Assembly (NCBI GenBank): GCA_021464245.1
Contig: JADCRB010000118.1
Span: forward strand, 2,606,056-2,670,055
From: Carallia brachiata
Taxonomy: Eukaryota > Streptophyta > Magnoliopsida > Malpighiales > Rhizophoraceae
Length of the DNA: 64,000 nt
Reading direction: 5' to 3'
Shown here: piece after piece, positions 12,644 through 23,159 of the stretch
Position numbering within the stretch: position 1 is the first letter of the stretch
How the letters are laid out: every line of letters begins with the position of its first letter
Translations under genes and position numbers: made by a program
The notes under the pieces: model-generated
Databases searched by the model: none
Told to the model about the DNA's origin: nothing
Seen by the model: the letters and a program-made list of their open reading frames with translations, nothing else

Positions 12644-13240
12644 CACTATTACATCCACGCGGAGATGGAGAAATGCAGAGAAAGATACAGTTTATCTTTT
12701 GTGTCCATTTTTTATAATATTGTTGTACATAAATTTTAGTAGTATTACATATCATAAGTTATAAAAAAATCTAAAAATTATGAAAATTACAGTTAAAGTT
12801 AATGTGCAAATAGACTTATAAACAATATACATACAAAATAATTTCTTTGCCTCCATGTCCCCAACGTGTTTATGTATTATTTTGGTGTGTATGTGTCTAT
12901 ATATATGGACATTTATGCATTACTGGAAAATATTGTAGTCGAGAAGTTCCCACGAGGAGAACAACCCCAAATAAAGAAGTATACAAATATCAACGGGCTT
13001 ACAGTCTTCCGCCCATTTTAGATGAAATTCCATTGGAAAATCGGCTTCTATTGCTTAGCATTTTTACCCCACAAATTCAAAGAAGAAGAAAAGAAAAGAG
13101 GTCAGGTGTTTTGCTCAATTGATGTCATGTCATGCGAAGGCTCGATCAGCATATGACAAACGCATATTGTTTAAAAAATTATTATGCCAGATATATATCA
13201 ACAAACTTTTCCATCTAACACTTTGCTTAAAAAAACAAGA

Positions 13241-13264
13241 GGGAGAGAGAGAGAGAGAGAGAGA
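13241..13264. repeat. (GA)n microsatellite
   Basis: A short GA run (about ten to eleven units) within the carbonic anhydrase upstream region. The copy-B counterpart near 31849-31864 is shorter. Confidence 0.85.
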
Positions 13265-14173
13265 GGAAAATTAGAGGTAAGGAAAATGTAGGAGAAGAAA
13301 ATTAGAAGTAAAGAAAATTTTTCATCCTCTCACTGTTACGAAAAAGATAATGTGTGGATGAAAAGTTAAAAATTTCTTTGATCAAAGAGGAATAAAAAGT
13401 AATAAGGAAGAAAATAATACGCGTTATAATATCAATTATACTCTTTATATGTGTAAGTAAAAAGTATAGACAAGGATATTTAAGTTATTATTTTGCTCTT
13501 TAAAAAAATAAAGTCACTGGGCAGCGAACCGTATTTTCCCCATTTGTGGGGGAAAAGTTTTTGAGGGCCAACAAATAAAATAAAATTTCGCTTTTCATAT
13601 GCTCACATATAATGCAATATTTCAAAATAAAATCATATATTTTCTCTGATTTATGTTGCAGGTTAATTTTAAAGCAAAATTTTGGTACAAAGATATCTAT
13701 ATTTATTATTATTATTGTCTGTTTATATCTGATGAATTAATGTTTCTTGTTTTTTTTCCTTTTCGTTTCATTTTCTTATAGCTGATGTTGTGATTGTTTG
13801 TAAAAAAAATACATTTGTCTTTTTGGTATAATTTTCTAAGGCTTGAAAATTGGCTTTATTTTTATATCTCAATTTGTGCTACTATCACATTTTGGAGCAT
13901 TACTTATTATGGAAATTGTAGTATATCATTGGATTTTCTAGAGAACTTCATAATTTTTTTACAAGATTTATTTATTTATTTACATATTTTTTGTATTAGA
14001 TTATGTAATGTGATAAAATGTAATACCCATAATATAGAAGACATGTCATCTACAAAAAAAAAAAAAAAGGTAAATTTTTATTACACAAATTGTGTAAATT
14101 ATGTGACGCTAGTACGTGAAACTGAACTATATATTACTCGATATTCTATGTACATATCTAATTCTTTCAACAC

Positions 14174-14196
14174 AAAAAAAAAAAAAAAAAAAAAAA
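14174..14196. repeat. Poly(A) tract
   Basis: An A-run of more than 20 bases. The copy-B match near 32776 is shorter and interrupted. From 12650 to 15440 I see no gene apart from such low-complexity DNA. Confidence 0.8.
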
Positions 14197-15443
14197 TCTG
14201 TCGATAACATAGATAACGAAATCAGTTCAGAAGGAAAGGCTGACTGTCAATATATATAGCCAATTTTGAACAGAAAGGAAATTGAATTATAAAACTTCAC
14301 ACCATGTCGCGATCGTTGGTATAAAAATACATAGGAAAACATGGCACAAATCAAAATAGGTTGAGAGAAAGTTGGCATTTCTATTTGATTTGATTATGTT
14401 TCTGGTGAAGAAAATATTGCGGGATCAGCAAATTTTGTCCTAGCATGTGCTATTTGGCTGGCATGACACACACAGGATAGATTAAAATAGGATGGTAAAG
14501 ATATAGAAAAGAAATTACTACTTTATAGAAATATTAAATTCTTAAAAAGGGATATTAAGTTTATGAGAATGGAGACAAATATTTTTATTATATACTTAGG
14601 GCCAATAATCTTCTTAATGAAAAAAAAAAAAAAAAAAGAAGAGGAAAGAAATAGTAAATGCATGTATAGAGGGACAAAGGTTGGAAGGCAATTGTATCTA
14701 TGGTTGGCCTAACGCTAAAGTACGAAGTTGAAATTATACGGATTAGGCACCGTCTTAGATTCGAATTTCTCTTAATAATAGTAAGCGTTAGCAGTCTAGA
14801 ATTTGCAATATCATTCCCTTAATATTTAAAAAGCATAACAAAGACTGTAATTAAAGGTAGGTAATTTTAATCAAAGCATCAAAATTTCCTAATCTTAATC
14901 ATTCAAACTTGAATTCGTCAGCACTGGCGCAGACTAATTAGACAAATGGACAACTGATCGGTCTTCATTGTCACAGTTTTTAAATGACGCAATGATTGAC
15001 AAATACAAAATGCAAAGATCACCTGGGAATTTTATTTTATAGAAAGATATAGACGGTAATGTAAATTATGTATGAAGTGGATATGTAGTGATTTAAATTA
15101 TTAAAAGATAAAAGATGTATTAAATTTTAAAAAATAATTTAATAAATAAATTATTAAATGTCATTAAATTAATTATATATATTTTACATGTTTAACTAAA
15201 CATATCTTCATAATTTTGCTCATGTGTGATGGTTCTTTGTTTGCCTTTTGTGCTGACAATTTGCCAAGTCCCAGCATGCTGTTGACTGGCAATAACTTTC
15301 TTGTTACCTTCCTCATTTCCAGCATTCCAAACTCGTTGCCCATGAACACAACTGATCTTGCAAGAAAGTACAGAAGGGGAAGTCTTTTTCCTTGATATGC
15401 TAGTCAACCAATCAATCTCCGTGTTCATATTGCATACCAATGC

Positions 15444-15450
15444 TATATAA
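15444..15450 (+). promoter_or_regulatory. TATA box of carbonic anhydrase copy 1
   Basis: TATATAA lies 108 bp upstream of the start codon. The surrounding 200 bp is almost identical in copy B (TATATAA at 34718-34724), more so than the introns, which fits a shared working core promoter. Confidence 0.65.
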
Positions 15451-15557
15451 GCAAGCAAAGCACATGTACCTCTGCATATCTTTTCATTTTTCTTTCTGAT
15501 AAGTGCACCTCTCCATATTGTTAAGAGCAAAGTTCAATAAGGCTGAAGTTGCTGAAA

Positions 15558-18345
15558 ATGGGAAAGCTTGCAATTCAACTTCTGTTTATCACTTTCTGCA
15601 TTGTTCTTGCCTTGCACATCTCCCCAGGAGCATGTCAAGAAGTTGGTAAGTCTACCTTTTCTTGTGGCATAGCCCTAGTTTTTTTTTTTTTTTCAATTAT
15701 GGTAACTATTATTAGAATTGATTTGAAGGGTGAACTTCGATGTTTGGCAATAGAGTTACTCTATTGTGACATAAAAGTCGTAAATTTGAGCGATGGAATC
15801 AAAAGACCCTTTTAGACGTACTTTCAAATTTCAGCTTAAGCTGCTGAATGCAATTTAGATCAGTATTTCACGTTTAATTCTTATCTTAACTTGTAATAGT
15901 GATTTTGGCCTTTTCCTTCTAATATGATGCAGAGGATGAGGGAGAATTTAGTTATGATCCCCACAGTGAGACCGGGCCGGCACGATGGGGAGAGCTTCAC
16001 CATGAATGGAGTGCGTGCAGCAATGGATCGATGCAGTCTCCCATTGATCTGCTGAATGAGAGGGTCGAAATAGTGTCCCATCTAGGGAGACTTAACAGAA
16101 GCTACAATCCCTCTAATGCCACCCTCTGGAATAGAGGCCATGATATGATGGTAAGGAGACAAAAGCATGAAAACAACCAAAATGTCACATAGATTTGTGT
16201 TACATTGACGTGACAAATGCGGAGTCATATTGTATGCTATAATGACCGTTGGTTTGCACAATTATTGATAAGAACAAGAAATGTACAATTAACAATTATA
16301 ATAGTATAATATAAATCTACATTTATTTAATATTTATTAAAATAATTTTAAAAATAAAAAAAGAAAATAAGCGATAAATTTCTTAATAAATCATAAGATA
16401 AGATGTATAATAATTAATAACTTACCTCACGCACGACATAAAGTCAAATTTTGTTCCAATTCCACTGGTTGCAAGACGATTAAATATAGCAGCCATGTTC
16501 CTACTGCTAGCTGTCAAAGTTGCCATAGCTCCAGATCCTAACTTAAAAAAAGAAAAAAAAAAAAAAAAAAACACTGCAAAGCATCTAGAAGCAAGAAAAC
16601 AGCAAAACTCCATTTTATATATGTTTTTGATAATTTTTTTTATCACTAATTAAACAATGGTAAATTGTTTTTGGGTGCAGCTGAAATGGGTAGATGGTGC
16701 AGGAACTATTCACATAAATGGAACCGAGTATGTGCTCAAACAGATTCATTGGCATTCACCATCCGAACACACTATCGATGGCAGGAGGTAGTTAATTCCT
16801 TGTTCTCTTAACCCCATTTTTATATCTACTTCATTTGTTATGGTAGACAACCAAATACATATCTCTTAACATAAAAAAAAAAAGAGGAAAATTGCCACAT
16901 TTTGTGTAGTTCAACTAACTATATAGATTTGGATTTATGTAAAATATTATGGATTCAAATCATGCGAGGGTGAAAGACTCAACACTTAGCGTGAAGAATG
17001 TTATGCGATCGTTTCGTATCATTTAAAAATAGAGTCTTAATACTCTCGGACACAACCCTTTTTTTCCTTTTTTATCACATTAAAAAAGAACAATAAAATT
17101 GTATCTTTTGAAATTGTATACAGATTTGCTCTAGAGGCCCACATGGTGCATGAAAGCCTAGATGGGAAGGTTGCTGTGGTTGGGATTATGTACAAAATTG
17201 GAAGGCCGGACTCCTTCTTGTCATCCGTATGTAGTCCAAACAAAATTTTCAAATTTCTCACTCTCTATCTTCATCCCTCTCCCTCTTTTTATAATAATTA
17301 TATATTTTTCATTAGATTGAGGATCAATTGCAAGCTGTTGCCGGCACCAGAGAAGTAGAGACTGTGGCCGGAATTATCGACCCAAGGCACGTCAAGATAG
17401 GAAGTAGAAAGTACTATAGATACATCGGCTCTCTCACTATTCCGCCTTGCACTGAGAATGTTGTTTGGACCATTGTTAGAAAGGTTAGTTTCAGCTACCG
17501 TGATCATACCCTAAAATTAATTTAGATACTTTTGTAATGATTTTTTTTTTCATTAAAAATTTTATTATGCTGTGAGCTACAAGTTCTCTATTTTCATAAC
17601 TCTCATAACCCCTTCTTAAGATATAAACCAAGACCTCAAAGATAGAATTTTAAGTTTAAAACTATAAGAATTTGCTCAAGGGGGGCTACAATAGATTATG
17701 ATGTATACTGATATATACTAATAGGCAATATATATATAATTTAGATACAAAATAATAATACAAATTTATTATTTGAATTTTAATTATTGATTAAATGGTG
17801 AGTAATTCAGATTTAAAAAATGAGTATATATTATTATTTTGTATCTAATTATTGCATTTATATAGTAAGACTCATACTAATTTATGATCTTCTTGGACTC
17901 AATATCATCAACACTTTTGCAGGTGCGGACCGTTACGAGAGAACAAGTGAGATTTCTTCGTGTTGCTGTTCATGATGTGAGTTGCCAGTTGTCCTTTTGC
18001 TTCCTATTAGCATATGATACATTATTCTTCAAACTTTCATTTTCCCCCATAATAAGAGGATTAAGCTGCATAAAAGCATAAAAATGATTGTAAAATGGTA
18101 TTGCAACGCTAGAATATGTTATATTCTTCAAGAAAACATTATGCTCATGATATTGTTGTCTTACGAAAAATCTCTTTCAGACAATCCTCGAAAACGTTAC
18201 GCCCAATTATTATTATTATAATTGTTCATCCTAATCTTTGTTATGATCGTTACTGATGCAGGAATCGGATTCAAATGCAAGACCAGAACAGTCAATAAAC
18301 GGACGTTTGGTGCAACTTTATAGACCAGAAGAAAAATACAATTGA
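15558..18345 (+). CDS. Alpha-carbonic anhydrase, tandem copy 1
   Basis: Predicted secreted alpha-class carbonic anhydrase (reversible CO2 hydration), 273 aa. Exons by GT-AG junctions: 15558-15645, 15933-16150, 16681-16787, 17124-17226, 17316-17483, 17923-17976, 18262-18345. They sum to 822 nt with every phase consistent. Residues 1-27 form a signal peptide. Family signatures: GPARWGEL (44-51), QSPIDL (64-69), zinc-ligand histidines H125 and H127 in [10 protein letters not shown] and H144 in EAHMVH, a likely proton-shuttle H99, T213 in GSLTIPPC, and C58/C217, positioned for the conserved disulfide. The length is normal for plant alpha-CAs (about 260-280 aa). The Met at 15558 was chosen because the signal peptide begins there. 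Compared with copy 2 it has W95, V106, D151, V237 and F239. Nectarin-III-type and apoplastic CAs are the closest functional class. The exact orthologue is not determined. Confidence 0.95.
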
Positions 18346-18699
18346 ATGAAGTTAATGATTCTCATTATTTTGGGGTTGAGAGTATTTGGTTCGCCTGCTC
18401 ACAGAGATTACTAGCTATTTAGGCCATAATTAAGCGTCCTACATGACCAAAAGATTATTGTTCTACATATATATAACACAGTATTATAATTCCTTGTATT
18501 TTCCAGACACATGGTATAGGTTTCTCTAGAGCCAATTTGTTGTTCGTTCTTTCTCCAATTTCTGGCTATTTAATTTAGTTGCTGACTGTTTGTACACAAA
18601 CGGTGAGGACACAGTAAATTGCTGTCTATTGAAGAGTTAATTTATATTTTGATTTATTGGTCCTTTTGCCATATTTTTCTTGTATAAATGTGAGACATC

Positions 18700-18705
18700 A
18701 ATAAA
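18700..18705 (+). terminator. Polyadenylation signal, carbonic anhydrase copy 1
   Basis: AATAAA lies 355 bp after the stop codon and is followed by an A-run. It is conserved at 37958-37963 behind copy 2. Canonical AATAAA is optional in plants, so the actual cleavage site is inferred. Confidence 0.45.
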
Positions 18706-19400
18706 ATAGAAAAAAAAAAGTTCGGTGGATCTGGTCTGCCAATACGATACGAGTATACATTGTCAAAATGAAATTGTGTCATGTTGAGCAAAAGAAATGG
18801 CATTATAAGAATTTTACGATACTGAAAAACAGATTAGTAGTTTCATTTGTTGGGTTCTAATGGGTCTCATTAATGTTAAAGAACAAAGAGTACTCAAATT
18901 AGAATTCACTGGTTTGTTTTAGGGGCAAACGATAACTTCTTAACAGAATATCAGAATTTCATCACAAAAAAAAAAAATCCTATTTTCAAATTTCCTTATC
19001 AAGAAAAAAAAAAAGAAAAAAAAAGAAAATCATTATTATTGGGATCATGTCGCGGTCTCGCTGTTCATTGTGATTCATTATTATCATTCCTCTCTTTCAA
19101 AGACGTCCATAGTTTTATTTTTCTTTTGCTTTGATATAGACACAGAATTATTCTGATAAAATTAGAAAATTAATTAGACAACTATATGAATGGCATTAAA
19201 ATAGACTGTACATAAATAACGTTTACATTAATCTTCTTGGCAACCAACTAAATGTGAACAAACGCAATAGAGGGTTAAACCTAGTCACATCTCTAATAAA
19301 CTTTAAATTAAATATGAGGGCTCGATAATAATTGAGATAGTTAGACATAGTAACTTTTAACTAGGTGCAATAGATGCAGTGCTTCTTTAATTAAATCAGA

Positions 19401-19664
19401 TTAATTACTGCCGCTGCCATTGCCGCTGCCACTATTGCTACCACCACCATTGCTGCTGTCACCACCAACATTGTTATAGCTCTGCCGAGGAATGTAGTGA
19501 TGGTTGTTCGCACTGCTTCCCGAAAGGTACCCACCAGGATTGAAATTATCAGCATTAGCCATGGTGTGCTGCTCGTTAGTTTCAACCTTTAAAATTTTCC
19601 TATTATTTGCACCCATGCAAAAGCTGAGGATCACAAAGATAAGAGCAAGTCCCAGAAGCTTCAT
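19401..19664 (-). CDS. Small predicted secreted protein, Gly/Ser/Asn-rich tail
   Basis: An 87-residue frame reads from ATG at 19664 to TAA at 19401. Residues 1-19 form a clean signal peptide (MKLLGLALIFVILSFCMGA) with a plausible cleavage after Gly-Ala. The mature part of about 68 residues has no cysteine. Its middle segment contains GGYLSGSSANNHHYIPRQSY (residues 44-63), followed by a low-complexity tail of G, S and N (67-87). This layout resembles precursors of small secreted signalling peptides. I do not recognise the family and claim no function. An in-frame extension upstream to 19778 exists, but it would bury the signal peptide, so the later Met is preferred. The minus-strand upstream region (19880-19915) has a pyrimidine-rich CT stretch, common in plant 5' leaders. 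The gene lies in the single-copy gap between the duplicated segments and has no second copy. Confidence 0.6.
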   Translation of the reverse strand: MKLLGLALIFVILSFCMGANNRKILKVETNEQHTMANADNFNPGGYLSGSSANNHHYIPRQSYNNVGGDSSNGGGSNSGSGNGSGSN

Positions 19665-20044
19665 GCTCACGCTGATGGAGTTTTCGGATCTGCCATTTAA
19701 TACCAAATAAATATCAAGTTCTAGTGCAATCAAAATAAGTTTATAACAAGAATAAGATTTAAAATCTTTACGTACCAAAAGACTCCTTAATGATAGAAAT
19801 AATATGTCATTCGATCCGGTCGGTCCAGATCAATCCAAGCAGCTTTGATTTTCCAAAATAAGGAGATGTGTAATCTATTTCATACAAAGAGAGGGAGAGA
19901 GACAGAGACAGAGAGTCTAAAGAGGCAGTTAGGGTTCTTCTTTTTTTTTCTTATGTTGTCTATTATGAGACTCATTATGTCATTAGCTATATAATAAGAA
20001 TAATTCTTTTTTACCATAAATTCCACACCATCCTTTTCTAGATT

Positions 20045-20116
20045 AGATACCAAGACCTCTAGCTAGAATAAAAGTTTTTCAAAATAGATACCAATACCTC
20101 TAGTTAGAATAAAAGT
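20045..20116. repeat. Short direct repeat, period 41 bp
   Basis: The stretch beginning 'agataccaagacctctag' recurs 41 bases later with two or three changes. It lies in the single-copy gap between copies A and B. Around it, 19920-20390 shows nothing else I can name. Confidence 0.7.
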
Positions 20117-20394
20117 ATAAGTTCTAATCCCTGAAAGATAAAACTAGAGTTCTTCTATTTGATAGTTTTAGCACAGTTCTAGTGATGGGCTGACCACTAA
20201 ATGAGGCAAAATGAAGTTGGCATGGCTGTAGCATGATTAAAATTTTCCAATAAACCAATTATGAGGCATTTTGTTATCCAAATGCTTACTTCAAACGGAA
20301 AAAGTTTCCCCTAGTACTTGATTTAGGTGACTCATTAGAAGTCATTGAAGCATAATGGAGTACCTGTATGTATTGCCTTGTGATGTCAAAGCAT

Positions 20395-20870
20395 TGCTAT
20401 CACCAGCAACTTGTCTTAGGTCCTTACGTATATTTTGTAATTTGATAAAATTTCTAATTGAATTGGCCCAACTTAGAGGAAACTGGTGAGGAATAAATTA
20501 GGTGTGTTTGAGCCTTAAGTTTTAGAGTCCCTTTACTCTTATATCTATCATTACATGTATTTATCCTAAGTTTATGCATACTATAATTTTACAAATCCTA
20601 TTGCTCCATATGTTAGCACCTTTTTGTAAATTCTGTAAATAGGAGAGTTACCTATTTATGGGGCCATCTGTCAAATTAGATCACACTCATCATTCTCTCT
20701 GCACACTCTCTTTTTCTAAACTTTCAGTATTGATTTACGAGTGTTAATACCAGAGAGACTGCTTACCCTCTGTAGCCGTACTTCGTTTTGCAGTTGTTAG
20801 ATCCCGATTGATAGTGCTCAACCCAGTACCTCCATCTGAACTGAATTCAGTATCCTAATGATTTTCTACG
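20395..20870 (+). mobile_element. Possible solo LTR (weak)
   Basis: This stretch sits immediately before copy B and has promoter-like composition: a TATA-like ctatttatggg near 20654, then a CT-rich downstream stretch (cattctctctgcacactctc). That is common in Copia-type LTRs. I could not fix TG/CA ends or a target-site duplication. It could also be an ordinary promoter remnant. Confidence 0.25.
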
Positions 20871-22383
20871 TCAAAAAAAATTAGAAACCGTTTAGGATTT
20901 TATGATGTTTTGCAACAGAACCACCGTTTTTTAAAGTTTGATCAAAAGTCGGTTCATTGCCGGGATGATTTGTACATTATGCCCAATTCTCTCACGGCAT
21001 CCAAGAAAATATTAGTTGTCATAATTTCTTTAATTGGGCCCAAATTGTTTGGGATATTTTCAAGAATTAATAGGGTTTCATACGTAATCCAAGCTAATTA
21101 ACCAGGCTTTAGCTCCTTGAAGTTGAAATGATCGTGAAAATGGTGATATCATCCTTTGGCTATGAGATCGCCGGCCCGCCGAATTGGCATAATTACGAGA
21201 ATGCCCCTTCACTCCAAAATTTGCAAATTTTCATCTTCCATGGATATACAGAAGGCGAATACAAGGAATGCAGACGCTGAAAGATTGGAACGTCGTATTT
21301 CATTAAATCCCAGTTGATACAAGGTCCCGAATGAGAAAGCAAAAGAATCCGCCCAATAGCTTACAAACTTTGTTCATGGTTGGTGTTTTGACTTTATGAT
21401 TCATTCTGATATGGCTAAGTGTGCTAAAATGTAACTGCTAAGTATATCGTGTCCGCCACCAAACTTAAAATTTGGGGTGAGATTTGAAGTTTGAATTCTG
21501 GATTTTACTTGTAGTTATAATTTTTTTTTTTTCATTCCAACTAGATATTTAAAAAAAAAAAAGGACAAAGTATGTTAAAATGTTCATGTCATAAATAATT
21601 GTGAGATTAAAAAATTTTAAGGGAAATATTGAATATAAAATCATCAAAAATTATGTTTTTTCTTTTAATTTTTCCAGATGATGGAGGAGATCAATTAAGA
21701 AAAAGGCATAATAAATAGAGAGAAAGGAAAGGCAACACGACCATCTCACCCATCGGGTCAGATTATCATCAAACACATTTTAAAAAAAAAAAATGCACAA
21801 GAGGGATGCCCGAAAGGCAAATAGACTTTTTTTTTTTTTTTTTGTTTTTTTGGATCCTTCGGCAAATAGACTTGTTTGTTTGTGTTTTTTTTTTTTTAGA
21901 TCTTATAAGAGCTGGAGTCCAGCTGGAGCTCATGCTTGTTGATTTTTTTTTCTTCTCTTTTTTTTTTTTAATTTATTTATGTTGGTTAATGAAGATTCTC
22001 TTTCTAATTATAGTAAAGAATTGTCTTCGCTGGCAGTATGCAAGTTATCACTTGAACGTATTACTATTTAGAGTAACAAATGAAGTAACTGGGCAAACCA
22101 CCAATGTCGTTAATAACGGAGAATCTTGATTTACACCCATGTTTTATCTTCATGTGCAATAAAACCCTTTTATTTTTAAGGAAGCTAAGACAATAGTTTT
22201 GCGTAAATAGTAAATATAAATTTTCCTTAATAATTATGTATTTACTTTTTTAATTTTTTTTTGCCCATCAATACTAGGACCTGACCTCTAATTATTAAAA
22301 TGAATAATTCAATTGTTCTATCATTGGACCAAACATCTAGTAACATCACGTATTTACCTTTTCTTTTAGTTATAAGGGTGACC

Positions 22384-23040
22384 GAGGTTCAGAATCCTTT
22401 ATCGTGCGCACGACTTGCTATCGTGCACTCGGAGGATTTCTAGTTTCGGTCGGCCCTTTTATGGTCGTTTGTCGGTCCTCCGTGTCCGTTCCCATTTTTG
22501 TTTTTGTTTTGTTCGGTTGGTTTCGTCTTGTTTCGTAGTTGGGTAGGCTGTTTTTCCCTTTTGTTTTCCCTGGTTCATATATCCTCTTTGTCTGGTGGTT
22601 TAGTGTCAATGTGTTTTGTCCCCTGCCATATCCGATCTTTCTAGTGGTCGGGCCGGTGGTGGGGGAGGGGGGTTTTCTTTCTTGTCTTTTGGCTTTCCTT
22701 TTGTCAGTTGGAGTCAGGTGGGGCTGTGGACAGTGTGTGTGGGGTGGATCCTCCTGTGTTTTGGTGGCTCCGAACCTCCGATGGTGCTTGGGAGGGGAGT
22801 TTTGGTCTTGGACACAGTGCTGGCTTGGGAGCCGTCAGTTTTCTGGTGCGTCATGATTTTTTCTTGATGAAGCCTCGATGGCGTGGAGTCGCTTGGTCGG
22901 CAGTGAAGCTCAGACCGGCAGTCGTCGGTGCCAGTTGTCCTCTTAATTGGGGGAGACTGTGGAGCATACGGACAGTTGTTCTCTTTGGGCCTGTGTGTGG
23001 GCCGGTTTGTTTGGGTCGTTAGCCCAGACTTCCTAAAAAA
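22384..23040 (+). mobile_element. Retroposed insertion, 657 bp, with 13-bp target duplication
   Basis: An exact 13-bp direct repeat, tataagggtgacc, flanks the insert (22371-22383 and 23041-23053). The insert ends in a short A-run (taaaaaa), as expected for a non-LTR retroposition on the plus strand. The interior is G/T-rich and clearly more GC-rich than its surroundings. Copy A has the unoccupied site near 1740. Three overlapping frames of about 83-113 codons exist, but none shows a known domain. It is most likely a 5'-truncated LINE or a non-autonomous derivative. Confidence 0.75.
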
Positions 23041-23159
23041 TATAAGGGTGACCAAAAGAAAATAAAATAAGTACAGAGTTACTAAAATTTAAATATAAAT
23101 TAAAAAATTTCGTCAAAATATTTTAATTAATTGTACTAAAAATATGAGATAGACAATAT

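Larger units (their letters stand above)
1..18990. repeat. Segmental tandem duplication, copy A
   Basis: The sequence from base 1 is repeated from base 20902 with the same order of blocks through the carbonic anhydrase gene. Similarity ends near 18990, just after a shared 3' flank, where copy B ends near 38240. Non-coding parts I compared by eye differ at roughly 6-8 percent of positions. The offset between copies changes along the segment (about 20900 at the start, about 19274 at the gene) because each copy has its own insertions. The left end is probably outside the window, because base 1 already aligns. Boundaries are approximate. Confidence 0.92.

Noticed and set aside
13794..14207. 137-codon frame upstream of carbonic anhydrase copy 1
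   Set aside because: Runs of lysine from poly(A) and low-complexity codons. The copy-B match is broken (only 84 codons).
15549..15815. Reading the first carbonic anhydrase exon as an independent 88-codon gene
   Set aside because: It reads through a clear splice donor at 15646 into intron. The family sequence resumes at 15933.
22539..23055. Several overlapping frames of 83-113 codons on both strands
   Set aside because: They arise from the low stop-codon density of a GC-rich retroposed insert. No domain or signal is visible and the frames overlap each other.
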